A stretch of 64,000 nt of DNA from Antitrichia curtipendula (GCA_951230915.1 OX579634.1:52961570-53025569); one strand, 5' to 3'; counted from the first letter of the stretch, positions 11,390 to 23,036 are shown. Numbers and translations are program-made. Notes: generated from the letters alone by a model not told the origin.

Positions 11390-12910
11390 ATGGAAGTGGA
11401 AATGAATTTCATCGGTGAGAGCAATGATGTACTTTGGTGTACAATTGGGTTTTCCACGGACGAAGGCTCGGAAGAGTCGACAGGTCGGGGTCAGCCATTT
11501 ATCGACGGTGATGATGTTATGCTTCTTGTTGCTGGATTTGGTGAAGTTGGACGAGGATTGGTTGTGGATGCTAGTCCACAGGGCCAGTGGCTTGGGGTGG
11601 ATATTCCTTTGGAGCGAGGTGTTTTTATTTTGGTTCGGCCACACTCCTTACTCCGTGGAGTGGAGCTGATGCCTTTGACACCGATTCAAAGGGGGCTTAC
11701 ATCGATGTCGGACGCTATGAACCGGACAGTGTTGTGGAGAACAGAAGAGGTTCAAAGAGCACCTCCACATCCACCCATGGATTCTTCTTCATATGTTCCA
11801 CAAGATGACTGGGTGGGTCTCGAGGTTCATCTTCAGAACTCCGAGGGCGTTGTTGAGGCGGCGGGGCGAATAATTTGCTGGAATCCAGACGACCATTTTC
11901 AGGATGGAGTACTTGGTATAGGGAATTTGGGTGTTACTGTGTTGGATGTTTTTTTAGGAAACACGGAAGCTATAATGACTCATGCATGGTGGCCATTATC
12001 AGCCTGTTGGTTTTGTTGTGGCCGATCTTTGAAGGAGACAGCTGACTATTTTGCTTCTATTCCCGTTGTTGAAGACCACTTAGCTTATCTTGGTGGAAGA
12101 GATAAAGCGCCTTACCGATTCATAAACCGGAAGTCTGGTGTTTGCATAAAGGATTTGTTGGCTGTCCGTAAGACTAGGGACTCTGAAATTTGGAAGGTTA
12201 CTGCCTCTCCATGTTGCAGCAAGCGGTGCTGCCAATTCTTTCCACAAAAGCAGACATTGATTGTGAGGCAGAGGTTCTATTTGAAGTCTTTTGAAGATCG
12301 TCGCGAATATGGGATTGCTGCTGGTGGCCAAATTCATAATTTTGAAGGAGATAGGAACCGGAAAGTAATCAGTCTTGAAGGTGCAGAAATATGCATTACG
12401 GCTTGGTACCAAATTCACGGAATTTCGAAGTCCACATACCATGGTTATATGTTAATGTATAAAGACGGCGTTGTTTCGGGAATTCACGGAAACAAAGGGG
12501 TCAAGAGGCCTAGGATTGGAACCGTTCAAGTCACTGGTACTATGAAAGCAATCATCGATGAGAACGCCGACCAAATGGGCCACCAGATGTGCGGTATTGG
12601 ACATGGGAGAATGGACACTCTCAAATTTTTGCCTGCGGGAAATAATTGGAAACGTGTTCGTGTTGAAGCCAACGAGGTACTCTCTCCTATCTTGTTTAGA
12701 ACTCAGCTGGAGCCCTCCAGCTGATACATTCTTTGCTTCTGTGTTTTACTTCAAATCTTGTTTCCTGGCTTCTTCAATTTTGTTTTGTATGATCTTCTGC
12801 CATTGTTGTAGCTTATGTATTTTATTGTTGGCTTTGCTGCCTTTGCAGTTAAATGCTGACTACGGGCTTCCACTTGTGAGCCAATCTACAATCAGTAGAA
12901 TCAAGAGGGA
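11390..12910 (+). pseudogene. DUF7869-type transposase, N-terminal half (split by copy A)
   Basis: The first exon has its ATG at 11390 and runs in frame to GAG at 12676. A GT-AG intron (12677-12848) follows, and the second exon starts LNADYGLPLVSQSTISRIKR before copy A interrupts it at 12911. The protein has an unassigned N-terminal region of about 240 residues. After it come a Cys cluster (CCSKRCCQFFP), a YLKSFEDRREYG segment, and an HGNKGVKRP string. This order (Cys-rich region, then HGN, then the catalytic core found at 16987-18863) fits proteins carrying the DUF7869 domain. The family link comes mainly from the C-terminal half. An AG acceptor just before 11345 leaves room for an upstream exon, so the real start may lie further 5'. 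Confidence 0.7.
12677..12848 (+). other. Intron of transposase gene (phase 0)
   Basis: A 172-bp GT-AG intron. The donor is GAG|GTACTC at 12677 and the acceptor TTTGCAG|TTA ends at 12848, with a pyrimidine-rich tract before it. Splicing joins VRVEANE to LNADYG in the same frame. The last codons of the unspliced frame (to 12724) contain the palindrome-like CTGGAGCCCTCCAG. Confidence 0.75.
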
Positions 12911-14182
12911 TGTGAGCTCCCAATTTGTCACTTGGGACTCGTAGAATTATTTTTTTGGAAATTTGCAATTTAAAGTTAAGAAAAATATACAAAAAGCCAT
13001 AAAAAGAGTGTAGAACCAAAATAGGGTTGTAACATACCCATTATAGTATTTGGTCTAGATTTGTGTTTAGACTTAGAATCCCACCAAACCGGGCCTAAAA
13101 ATAGGTAGAAAGAACGAAACGGGTGGATTTGTAGGGTTCAAGTCACATAGGCCCAAAAGGGCTAAATCCCACCATGAATGTGGCAATTCATGGCTAAGTC
13201 GGTCCGAGGGATCCACAACAAGGCCACTAGGTTGGGTTCTAGAATTAGGTTTAGAAATACACCAAAACCCCGATTGTTAGTATGCAGAAGCCACTAACGC
13301 AAGACCGGGCCCGTGGAGGAATCCACAGCCCAAGGATGGTGTCCTAGGGTAAATCCCATGCCAGGAGTCCAACAACGAAATCGATTCGCCAAGATTCCTA
13401 TATCTGCAAAAGATTCCTGCACCATCGATAAACTCAAGGAGATGACCAATTCATCTCCACTGACCAATTGTGCCAGGTACGGAAACACACTTGCACATCT
13501 TTCATGTGATTTCATGAGAGGTCTTGTAGAAAATCCCGTCATCTACAGACTTGCAGAAGAACCTTTTGCGGGTGGTCAACCTTGGTAACCTCCAACGGGA
13601 ATTTCATGGAAATTACCCAGGTTGCCAGAAAATCTCACTAAAAATTAGACTAGCTTGTTTTATGTTAATAATGCGCTCCGTGAAGTTTCGCGACATTCCG
13701 ATAGTGGCAAGTACCCGAACCGGCGAGATTCCTCGAGAATTAATCACGTGGCGGGGTCCCCACCACGTTGACCGGCATTCCGGGACCATACGACGACGGA
13801 ACAAAGTCAACCAAGAGTCTTTTCCGACTACCTCACACCTATCGGAGACCCTAAGCTATTTACATTTTTCAAAATAGGAGACCCCCAATATCTAGGATTT
13901 TACCATGGTTTAGTTTTTTAAACTAAATTAGCCTACGATGGTTTTTTGTCCTCGGTCCGGGGGGTAGGGGGGTTTTTGGACTAAACACGGCAATCTGGAG
14001 CCAATGGTGCAATCCGTTTGACGATTGGAGTAATTCTTCAAAAGTTAGGAGGTTGGTCCACCGTAGATAGGTAAAAGTAGTTTTTTAGGGATTAGGATGA
14101 AAATCTTTGAAGATGAGGATGAAAATCCAAGTTGATAAGGTTACTTTAGAACTCTTGAGGGAAAGGTGGGGCCTTGGAAACC

Positions 14183-14190
14183 TATTTAAG
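14183..14190 (+). promoter_or_regulatory. TATTTAAG box in copy A
   Basis: TATTTAAG within GGAAACCTATTTAAGGTCCC is conserved at the same distance from the element start (1268-1272 bp) in copies A, B and C. This fits a core promoter that would define the U3/R boundary if the element is an LTR. Confidence 0.6.
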
Positions 14191-14532
14191 GTCCCCATTT
14201 TTCTCTCAAGAACACCCCCAAATCTTGTTTTAGATCCGTGGGTCCAATTTATGTTGGGATCTTTGGCATTTTAGCCAAGAAACCTCTACGGTGTTTTTGG
14301 AGCACTTTTGGCTCCCCTTGTTGCTCTATTTCAAGCTTCTTTTGGAGGTCCTTTTGGGTCCTTCTACCTTACCTTGCCTTGCATCCTTGTTGTGAGTGAA
14401 CGGGTCTCCCCTATACTTGTGTGACTTTTTATGCCTTGTACTAATCCTAAAGTCACCCCCCACCGTACCTTGGCGATGCCGCTTTGGGGGGCCTTTAGTG
14501 TATGAGAGTTTTCCCGTTATCATTGACCTTGT

Positions 14533-14940
14533 GTGCATGTGTGCCCCCGTATTGAGTCCTAACCAAAGTTGTCCTTTTTGTTGTTAGTTGTAAGTGGGCC
14601 CATCCCCCGGGGAATGGCGAAGCTTTGAACCTGTGACTAGTCCCAGTCCTAAAGTATGTGGTAAACACGTGCATGTGTGCCCCCGTATTGAGTCCTAACC
14701 AAAATTGTCCTTTTTTTGTTGTTGGTTGTAAGTGGGCCCACCCCCCGGGGAACGGCGAAGCTTTGAACCTGTGACCAGTCCCAGTCCTAAAGTATGTGGT
14801 AAACACGTGCATGTGTGCCCCCGTATTGAGTCCTAACCAAAGTTGTCCTTTTTGTTGTTGGTTGTAAGTAGGCCCACCCCCCGAGGAACGGCGAAGCTTT
14901 GAACCTGTGACCACCCTTAGTCCTAAAGTGCGTGTTAAAA
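14533..14940 (+). repeat. 137-bp tandem repeat in copy A, three units
   Basis: The unit begins GTGCATGTGTGCCCCCGTATT and starts at 14533, 14669 and 14807 (spacings 136 and 138); the last unit diverges toward its end. Copy B has only two units (50419, 50557), so unit number differs between two otherwise very similar copies. Confidence 0.85.
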
Positions 14941-15239
14941 AACAAGCCTTAGACGGCGGAGCTTTGAACACAAGGGTATCATAAGTCCTAAAGTTGGTGT
15001 TAAAATCAATTCTACGGCGGAGCTTTGAACCTTTATGTACTCTCGTTCCAAAGTCTAGAGTCCAAGACGTTCTCGGAAAAGTCCAAGGTTTAGCGTCCGA
15101 GATTAAGTCTAAGTTAAGAGTCTCGCCACCCCTTGTGAGCCAGCGTCCGTAGAACAGGAAACCACACCAAAAATCGGGGAAAATTAACCAAAAATCCGAT
15201 TTAGATTTGCTTAGGTGGGTTCCCTTAAGGAACCCAAAA

Positions 15240-15535
15240 AAGTCGGGTTGAGTCCCTGGGGGATCTGGTCCAATTGCAAGGAAGTCGGGGTGAGTCCCTG
15301 GGGAGCCGGGGTGAGTCAAGGGGGTTGGTCCAGTGCTGGGGAGTCGGGGTGAGTCCTTGGGGAGTCGGGAAGGTCGCTGGGGTGGTCTGGCAGGTCGCTA
15401 GGGTGGTCGAGCAAGTCGCTGGGGTGGTCGAGCAGGTCGCTAGGTGGTCTGGCAGGTCGCTGGAGTGGTTTAGGCAGGTCGCTGGGGGTCTGAGCAGGTC
15501 GCTGGGGTGGTCCAGGGGGTCCAGGGAGTCCAGGA
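15240..15535 (+). repeat. GGTCGCTGGGGTGGTC minisatellite in copy A
   Basis: Short G-rich units (GAGTCGGGGTGAGTCC, then GCAGGTCGCTGGGGTGGTC variants of about 20 bp) are repeated with changes. The opposite strand stays open and gives Pro/Asp/Leu-rich peptides that I do not consider genes. Equivalent regions lie in copy B (51000-51290), copy C (55180-55370) and copy D (46160-46510). Confidence 0.8.
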
Positions 15536-16319
15536 CTGGAGAGAGAGAGAGAGGAAAAAGAAAACAAAGAGAAAGGTTGGGATTAGTGGGGGTTAGGAGA
15601 AGACTAACGGGGTTGAAATCAAGGGAAAGAAAACAACCACAAAAGGGAGGAAAATAGGGGAAGTAGAAAGAAGGAATAAGTCGCACCTCCATACCTGCAT
15701 CAACCAACTCTCAACTCTCACCAAAATCACAACTATACGCAATGGAGGGAGGTCAGTGAGTCATAGAATTAAATAGGAGGAGGGGGAGAGAGACGATAAA
15801 TAGTGCCCTAGGTTTAGCTAAATAGGTGTTAGAAAGGAAATCTCGAGGATTCATAGTGACCATTAGGAAGTAGGATTAGGATGACACGAAGACAAGGTTG
15901 TGTAAGAGGTTAGGAGGGACATTAAAACTTCTTGGGGTTTGAATCTATAGTTGTAAGACACCCCATCAAAGCTTAGGTAGAATAGTGTTAGTGTAGAAAG
16001 AGAGGAAGGGAAAGAAAAGAAGAGAGAAGAAAGGAGGAGGGAAAGAAAGAGGTTAGATTGCACGGGTCCTAATTTTTGAAACATAAGTGGTGAAATTGGG
16101 GAAAGGTCCCACCACCCAAGGGCCACCATAGAGTATGGGAATGTACGCACGAATGCGGACGAGCGTATTTCCGACACCGGAAGTGACGAGGTGAGTTTTT
16201 GAATCCATACTCGGTGTTGTGTTTTTTTTCCTCTCTAGCATTGATCTCCTTAATTAGCCCTTTCCACGTGAAAGGTACACCGTGACAAGAAAAGATAAAA
16301 ATTAGAAGTAGAAGATAGA

Positions 16320-16560
16320 ATTTAGAGTTACAATTAGGAGTCAAAATTTAGAGTTAAAAATTAGGAGTAAAGATTTCGAGTTAAAATTAGGAGTAAAAAT
16401 TTCGGATTAAAATTAGGAGTAAACAATTAGGAGTTAAAATTAGGAGTAACCATTTAGAGTTAAATCTAAGAGTAAAAATTAGGAGTTAAAATTAGAAGTA
16501 ACCATTTAGAGTTAAATTTAGGAATAAAAATTTAGAGTTATATTTAGAAGTCAGGAATTA
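16320..16560 (+). repeat. TTAGGAGTAAAA / TTTAGAGTTAAA tandem region, copy A
   Basis: Two related 12-13-base words alternate for about 240 bp. The same region is present in copies B (52085-52335), C (56165-56600) and D (47335-47490). It is longest and most regular in C. Confidence 0.85.
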
Positions 16561-16986
16561 AAGGAAAAAAAAGCTTAAGCTTAGGGTTAGCCGTAAGGTT
16601 GAAACTTCCGGGAGAAGTGTCAACCCTCCAAAAATTAGTATTCAACACTTATGGAAGGAACATAAGGTTCCCCGCTCACATAGTTAGGGACGTTAGAAAT
16701 GACGCCAACTACCCAGCCAACCCTATACATAGGATAGGCAGTTAAAGAGGTAGGAATTACCAATCACCTTTGCTCATCACAGTCAGCTTGCGAGTTATAC
16801 ATGCAATTCTAGTAGTATTCGCTGCCATCCACGACACTCAGAGAATGTTACCACAAAAGATCCATTGCTTGGAAGGCACAGTGGACCGCGCTCACAACAC
16901 CCCCTTATATTTAAAAAGGTGGATAAAGGCATAGAACCTGGTCGGTGTTCGCCCGATTACCAAGGGTGGGTAATCTTGCGCCCACA

Positions 16987-18863
16987 AAGGAGCATTTCAA
17001 CAATGTTTCTATAAAGCCCGTTGGGAGCTCTTTTGCGAAGTGTAGTTTATGCGACCAGTTGCAACAGTTTCTTTTGAAGTCTTTCAAAGGAAGTCCTGAG
17101 TTCGTGGAGATCTCGAAGCAACGGATTGAACATCTCAATCACCAAGCCTCTTGTCGACGCCTATACGCTTCATGGCAGGAGGAGTCCAAAAGGAATCCGC
17201 AGAACATTTTATATGTAATTCATGATAAGATGGATACCTCAAAGACAGCTTTACCACGGATGCGCGTGACAACCAAGGCCACTCAAGGTTTGGGGCAGAT
17301 ACCGATGAGCGTAACAGGTATGGTAGCTCATGGTCACGGTGATGGTGCGTATGCGCACTATGCACCATCGTGTTGGCCGGATGACTCAAACTTCACAATT
17401 TCGTCATTGGCTAGATTGTTTCGTCGCTTGGAGGGTCCTCCGATTCGAGAGACAGGTGACTTATTTCCGTATCCGCCAGCAAACCCTATGTTTGAAGCAC
17501 TACTTAGAGGAAAATCACATTGTATGGATTGTTGGCCTTAGTGGAACCATCATCTCGGCGTGGACCCTCCCCTCTTCCTGAAAAGTCGTATCTTCAGCTC
17601 GACAACTCGGCAAAGGATAACAAGAACCAGTACCTCATGGCATTCTTGTCCTTGTTGACTACGCGTGGAGTCTTCAAGGAAATTCAAGTTGGTTTTCTAC
17701 TTGTCGGACATACACATGAAGACATTAATGTTTATTTCAGCCATCTCTCTAAGGCCTTGAAGACCAAGAATACTTTTGTCGTTGCTGACTTGATGAAGGC
17801 CTTCATGCAGTCGCAGGAGCTAGCATTCATACCTGAGTTCATTCAAGAAGTGGCTGATTTCAAGTCGTTTATAAAGGGATACCAAAGTAGTGGGACTGCT
17901 AGATTAATTGGGTTGGGGGAGATGCATTTTTTTAAGTTCTATGTGGATAATGATGGGGTCCCTGTCATGAAGTACAAAAAGTCAGCAGTTGATTCACAAT
18001 GGTTACCATCTGATAAAGCTTCTCTACGCCTCTGGAAGAAAGATTCACATGGTCAACTGAAGCTCCCTCCAGGCTGTCCAAAGCCTGTTCCATTCAAGCC
18101 TATGTGGGGGAGCGAAGTTCCCAAAGACACGGGAAATCGAGAGAAGGCTATTGAGATGGCCAGGAAAGCTACTCTTAACAAGGGTTTTATGATGGTAGGA
18201 TTAGAAAAATACATTCAGTACTGGAAAAACGGGATGTCTAAATGTGAAGGGTTTGCAACTACCTTTGGGCCGTATGTGGAATATTAGAATAGTATACTAC
18301 GAGAGCTTAAAGAACCACTGATTGACTGCCCTTCAGAGTTGGTTGAAGGCTTTTGGCCACAACACGATTGGAGGGTGACACGCGATGAAAATCCTCGCCA
18401 AACTTTCATGGTCAATCCTGTGGATGTTGTTCTTGAGGAAGAAGATCCGGAACCGTACTGCGGCCCCACCAATAAAGCTCCACGAGAAAGCTTCAATCCT
18501 TGGCTTGACATACGTCCAGGTTCTTGGGTGCTTTTGAGACCTGAAGACCCGGTTGTGTGTGCTGTTTGGCAAGGAAGAGCAGTGTCCATTGTATGTAGAC
18601 TGGAAGGAGATCCGAATTACGGGAAGTTCTTGCTTCAGTATTGGCGGCTGGATAATTCCGAAAGTACCTTGGAATTACGGTACCGCAATTGCTGGTATGG
18701 TAAATGGGTTGTTGAGAATAGTTCTCCTACTTGGTTGGATGCAACTTGCGTAGTGTATTCGAATTGGTCCAAGATTGTAGATCCTAAATCACGGATGATT
18801 CCTAAGAAAAGTAGGGAGGCTGCCTTAGTGAATTTGAATAGGGCTAATCAGGTGGATCCTTAA
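16987..18863 (+). pseudogene. DUF7869-type transposase, C-terminal catalytic half
   Basis: This continues the gene split by copy A: removing the element and one duplication gives ..SRIKREHFNNVS.. in frame. It starts with a CSLCDQL zinc-type pair, then HDKMD (about 17223), QLDNSAKDNKN (about 17596) and GHTHEDINVYFSHL (about 17706). The Asp-containing DKMD and LDN strings and the GHTHED motif are the hallmark of DUF7869, thought to be an RNase H-like transposase core. A C-terminal region has LDIRPGSWVLLRPED. There is a frameshift between about 17500 and 17580 and one in-frame TAG at 18285-18287, after which the same frame runs to the stop at 18861. The copy is therefore inactive. Palindrome-like CTGGAGCCCTCTAGCTG motifs follow the stop. 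Confidence 0.85.
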
Positions 18864-18872
18864 CTCCATCTG

Positions 18873-19310
18873 CTTTTGGTTTACGAAGTTCGTCTGGAGC
18901 CCTCTAGCTGCATTCTTGTTCTTTGTAGTCTTCCAAATTCATCTGGATGTCCCCAGATGCATTCACCGTCTTCACAAGCAAGGACAAGTGAGGTTTTTAG
19001 TGTACATTGTATTTATTTCATTAGTTTGAGAAAATGTAAACTTTTATCGATTGATTAGCAAGGCTTTGTTGGATGGTGGAGCCTTGACTCCGTTAAGTTT
19101 TTTGTTTATGAAGTTTGTCTGGAGTCCTCTAGCTGCATTCTTCTTGTTTGTACTTTGGCAACTTCAACTGGATGTCCCTAGATGCATTCACCCTCTTTGC
19201 ATGCAAGGAGAAGTGAGGTTTTCAGTGTACATTGTTTCAATAATTCATTAAAATGTGAAAAATAATGTAAAGTTCTATCAATTGATTGGGCACCGGTGGA
19301 TGATGTTTAA
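18873..19310 (+). repeat. Direct duplication (about 225 bp) after transposase stop
   Basis: The segment from GAAGTTCGTCTGGAGCCCTC (18885) is repeated from GAAGTTTGTCTGGAGTCCTC (19110), with GATGTCCCCAGATGCATTCA against GATGTCCCTAGATGCATTCA further in. Each unit has degenerate CTGGA..TCTAG and CTGGATGTCCCCAGATG palindromes like those upstream of the gene, so this is likely the 3' subterminal region of the DUF7869 transposon. Confidence 0.7.
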
Positions 19311-19644
19311 ATGTGACATTTCTAATGATGAAGGCTATTGTGCAATTATTCATGAAGTCTGTGCTTCGAAGGGAGCTAGATTGTCTTCTAGTGCGCGTCA
19401 TCTGGAATCCTCTTGGATGTATAGTGATCTCGAACTAGTATAATTATTTATGGATGCACAGTATGTAGTGTTTCAAACGCCATAGCACCTGGTTTGTGGA
19501 AATCTCTAGATACATAGGAAATGGGAGGGCTTCAGATGCACAAAGAAACAGTTGGGGATTTTCAGCATTTTTTTATTTCTGGACTGCTGCAAAGTCCAAA
19601 TATAGTTAAATGTGGCATGAGACTGTCTTGCTCTTCTTTTAACT

Positions 19645-19887
19645 TCAAAGATTGTACCAACTGTTCAAGAGCCGAATGCAACTTGCCGAATGCAACTTGC
19701 CGAATCCAAAACTGTTGAACCACGAGGGATGCACTGTTGCACGGCAAGAGTTATCCGCACATATGCTAGATTCCCTAAACCAAATCCCTGCGTACCATGG
19801 GTGATAGACATGACCGCATGTGCAAACGACTATGTTGTTGAGGGGAAACCCGCTTAAGCACAGTGCACATGACGTCAAAGAAATGGT
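19645..19887 (-). pseudogene. RING-H2-like C-terminal exon of coiled-coil gene
   Basis: This is the 3' part of the minus-strand gene that copy 1 of the 3.4-kb family interrupts. From the junction it reads TISLTSCALCLSGFPLNN, then CTCGHVYHPWY, ADNSC and VHPSWFNSFGFG, and stops at 19645. The spacing is that of a RING-H2 finger (C-x2-C..C-x-H-x2-H), but the Cys expected after YHP is Tyr and the last pair is altered, so zinc binding is probably damaged. The HPxWxxxFGF tail is shared with the finger at 58.9 kb, and the 38.9-kb gene has a similar FHARLYKTFGL. RING-H2 domains usually act as E3 ubiquitin ligases; that function is only a family inference. Confidence 0.7.
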
Positions 19888-20985
19888 TGTCGCACGCGTA
19901 GTTAGCGCGTAAGTATCTTTAACACAAAAATGTGGTAAGATGACACGAGTTATCGTCCCAGGGAATTCTAGTATGTTGCTGCAAGTTTTGGGTATCCGGA
20001 TCACTTCCAAAAACACCCCAAGCAATCCGTACACTCTATTGCTATCTTCCGGAAACTAGTATTTTCCGGATTCCAATCCGGTTCTGCCCTATTCCGGATT
20101 CCGGTTCCAACTCTCTCAAGTAACTGGTTTTAGATACCCCTGTTTCACCCTCAGGGGGTCCACTATTGATCTTTTCGAGGGGCAGGGACTCGCCACTCTT
20201 GGTTCACACTCTCTATCCGTAACAAACAAAACAAAACACCCAAGAATTATACGGTAATAGCAAAGGGAGAATCCGTATCCTCACAATCTTCCAGATGACG
20301 TATCCGGAAAGTAGGTCACACAGGGCCCGGTTAGATCCACCTTACTACAACGACAGATCCAGACTTTCCGGATTGTAGTGCTGACTTCGTATCTCTCGAG
20401 TGCTCCAGAGGTTGGCAGACCTTCCGATGGCTGGGATAATTCCTCAGGCGGTTGCTTATCTCCGCACGGAATCCTCCCTGGACTTCCGGACTCGCACCCT
20501 CACCCGTAACAGGCTTCCACCGGATCACCGTTCCAGCAATTTAAAGGCACCATGCACAGCTCCTCATTCACACATCTAAAGCTCTTCCGTCACAGCATAT
20601 GTATCCGTCAACCGAAGAATCCGGACTCCCTCTCACACACTCTCACTCACAAACCAGTGTACGACTCAATCATCAACGCGATACGCAAAGAGATGATCAA
20701 ATTGATCTCCGGTAAGCTTCGATTAAATGACAAGAAAGGGAATGACAGGCCAACAAGCCGGCCTGCCCTTAAAAGCAAACAAAAAGCGGCCAAAAGGCCC
20801 ACACAAAACCCGGCCAACGGCCAACTAAAAATCCGCCTAACGGTCCTAATAACCGTTTCGGCAAAACCGGAAAGCCGTTTGACAGCCTAAAAGTCCAGAA
20901 CTAGGGGCCCACACTCCGGGTTACCCGTTTCCGGAAATAACTAATAAGTCAAAATCCTAACTAAAAAGACACCCATCCGCACTAG

Positions 20986-22893
20986 TCATTTGCGGGGCTT
21001 CTTTGTCGATGGTCCGGCCCTAAGATTCGCTGGAGTGGACTTCCGGGCAGTTACCTTTGCTGGAGTCCTCTTCGTTGCCGACCGAGTCCGGATTTGAGGC
21101 GGATCAGAATCCGTCCCTTCCGATTGGGAGTGAGACTCCGCAGATTCCTCTTCCGTCTCATCGATCTCCAGCGGCTCCTCGATCCTCGTGTGTCGCTGCC
21201 GTGTCGTCTTTGTCTCCGTCAAATTAATGACGGTATTGCCCGGATTCGCTGGTGGTGGAGTGTTCTGCATATGCATAAACCTGTCCGGATCGGTCCGGGC
21301 AGGATTCCGGACACTTGCTGCTGCTATGGCCTCAGCTTCTGTCTCCGTCAGCTGGAGAGGCGGAAACAGGTTTATTGCCGCCTGTCTTCCGGTTGTCCCC
21401 TCCTGGACGGTGGTCTGTGTGCTTGCTTCCTTCGGCGTTTTAACCTCCGGATAAGTGACCACGTGAGTCGGGATTTCCGGATTCCTCTTTCCCGTTGAAG
21501 TTCCGGCTCCATGGGTTTCTTGGAACTCTCCTCCCGGAAGATCAGCGAACATTGCTTGGTCAAGCAGGTTCGGGTCGAGGCTTCCAATCAGCTGTCGCAT
21601 CTCCTTCAGCACCCCTTCCATCCGGGCCTCGAAATCCGTCAGGATGAGCACGACCTTCGTTCCGGTAATGTGGCCTTGGGCCAACATCTGTGAGTTCCAG
21701 AGTTGGGCCCTCAAGATGGTGCTGGCCGAAAGGTCGATCAGTTCTCCCAGCTTCCGTACTAGAGCCATCGCTTCCGTGGACTTCCGGTTTGCGATGTGCA
21801 TCTCCCGTTCCGACCACTGGTGCTGGCTCCGGAACTGATCCCGTTCCTCCTGAAGACTCCGGATCTGATCGTACAGAACCTTGACGTCTTCCGGATTCGG
21901 TCTTCGTGCGATGGCGGCTAAGATCTCTCTCTCGTCCTTCACTCCTAACGAATGGCAAATGTCTTGGAGTACTGCTGCCATCCGGTCGTTCACCGTCCTC
22001 GTCGTTCGCAGCCAATGTATGGCGTTCTCGACTGGATCCACCTCCTCGTGTGGGCTTTCCGGCTGGACGGAACCTTCCGCCACTTGTTTCCCTCGCGCTG
22101 TCCGGTCGGTGGACTTCCGCCTACTGGTTCCGGCCTTCTCCGGAGTGGTCTGTGTTTCCTCCGGAATGTCCTCCTCCTCAGATTCCGGCTCTTCCGGCTG
22201 CGGTTCCGGTCTCAGCCCGTACTTGAGGAGATTTTCCCCTTTCTTGTACATAAGCTGCTCCGGCTCGCTCAGGGTTTCCATCCGGTGGTACAAGTGGAAC
22301 AAGTACGGGCTAATGTAACCGGTCTTCCGTCCTGAAATCCCATTCGCTAACTTATCCACAATCGTGTGAATAAGTCCGCCCCAATTTACGGGTCTTGGGG
22401 GCGGGTTAACCCTGTTTCCTAAAGCCCCCAAAATGGTGTTGGCCACCGTAGTAGTCACCCGGCTAGGCTTTTCCGGATACAGGATGGGGATCAGGAACTC
22501 TAAGAGTTGCTGATCCCGGGCATACACGCAATCCGTCGCTGCAAACCTCTCTTTTGGGTCGGCGGAGTTCCGGAATCTTTCTGCCGCAAACTTCTCCGTC
22601 CGGCCGGCCCATCCATGCCCCCGGTTCAGTGCAAAGTACGTTCCGGCCCAGAGCTCTTGTGTCCACGCTCTCGGGCGGCCCCTCACCGTCAACTCATACT
22701 GATTGGGAACTCCGTAAAGGAGTTCTTTAATCATTCCTTCACTCTTCAAGTCCCATGGGCGGTGTAAGAATCCGACACAGCCCATGGTCTCTAAATCCTC
22801 TTGCAACTCTCTATGGCGATCCGTATCGAACGGAATCACCGGGCTGACAGTCCGTGCGGTCACCGCCAGTCTACGGGCTTGAGTTTCCGTCAT
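20986..22893 (-). CDS. Element-encoded gag-like / plant transposon protein, 635 aa
   Basis: The only intact long frame of copy 1, ATG at 22893. Residues about 20-240 form a conserved domain shared with copies 2 and 3. Shared strings are GCVGFLHRPW, NQYELTVRG, FLIPILYPEKPSRVT, ANTILGALG and SPYLFHLYH. An acidic linker (EPESEEEDIPEE) follows, then a charged coiled-coil-like region (about 330-430) with GHITGTKVVLILTDF. The C-terminal tail is Lys/Arg-rich and ends GPSTKKPRK. There is no zinc knuckle, protease or polymerase motif. The domain resembles what databases call 'putative plant transposon protein', but I am not certain of that assignment. Domain order (helical core, coiled coil, basic tail) would suit a capsid or nucleic-acid-binding protein. 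The gene is GC-richer than its surroundings. Confidence 0.75.
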   Translation of the reverse strand: MTETQARRLAVTARTVSPVIPFDTDRHRELQEDLETMGCVGFLHRPWDLKSEGMIKELLYGVPNQYELTVRGRPRAWTQELWAGTYFALNRGHGWAGRTEKFAAERFRNSADPKERFAATDCVYARDQQLLEFLIPILYPEKPSRVTTTVANTILGALGNRVNPPPRPVNWGGLIHTIVDKLANGISGRKTGYISPYLFHLYHRMETLSEPEQLMYKKGENLLKYGLRPEPQPEEPESEEEDIPEETQTTPEKAGTSRRKSTDRTARGKQVAEGSVQPESPHEEVDPVENAIHWLRTTRTVNDRMAAVLQDICHSLGVKDEREILAAIARRPNPEDVKVLYDQIRSLQEERDQFRSQHQWSEREMHIANRKSTEAMALVRKLGELIDLSASTILRAQLWNSQMLAQGHITGTKVVLILTDFEARMEGVLKEMRQLIGSLDPNLLDQAMFADLPGGEFQETHGAGTSTGKRNPEIPTHVVTYPEVKTPKEASTQTTVQEGTTGRQAAINLFPPLQLTETEAEAIAAASVRNPARTDPDRFMHMQNTPPPANPGNTVINLTETKTTRQRHTRIEEPLEIDETEEESAESHSQSEGTDSDPPQIRTRSATKRTPAKVTARKSTPANLRAGPSTKKPRK

Positions 22894-23028
22894 CCTGTCG
22901 GTCTTCCGGAGTTGCACCGACCTTACTTCCGCTTCCTACGCCGATCCTATCTCACCACTCTTTCTCTCACTAAACGTACTCGCGAAAATGCCGCAGAGAA
23001 AAGAGACCGAATGAGAATGGCGGCGGGG

Positions 23029-23036
23029 TTTATATA
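23029..23036 (-). promoter_or_regulatory. TATATAAA box, copy 1
   Basis: GCTATATAAACCCCGCC on the minus strand lies about 136 bp upstream of the ATG and 274 bp from the element end. Copies 2 and 3 have TATTTAAG and TATAAAAG at comparable distances from their starts (295 and 305 bp). Confidence 0.75.

Larger units (their letters stand above)
12911..16986. mobile_element. 4.08-kb TG..CA element, copy A (solo-LTR-like)
   Basis: It starts TGTGAGCTCCCAATTTGTCA and ends GGTAATCTTGCGCCCACA. The flanking 5-mers AGGGA and AAGGA form a target duplication with one mismatch. Copy B (48799-52763) has the same ends and is nearly identical over long stretches. Inside are a TATTTAAG box about 1270 bp from the start, a tandem 137-bp repeat, a GGTCGCTGGGGTGGTC-type minisatellite, and a TTAGGAGTAAAA tandem region. 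No reverse transcriptase, integrase, protease or transposase frame is present; the Pro-rich antisense frames follow from the minisatellite. TG..CA ends, a 5-bp duplication and an internal promoter fit a very long solo LTR. A complete non-autonomous element is the alternative. It interrupts an exon of the transposase gene. Confidence 0.85.

Noticed and set aside
11267..11644. Minus-strand frame opposite the transposase start (also 12080-12442)
   Set aside because: It lies antisense to the DUF7869 gene whose motifs are clear, and has no domain of its own.
15225..15707. Long minus-strand Pro/Leu/Asp-rich frames in copy A (and 50975-51484 in copy B)
   Set aside because: They arise because the minisatellite lacks stops on that strand. 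The frames change with unit number and have no domain.
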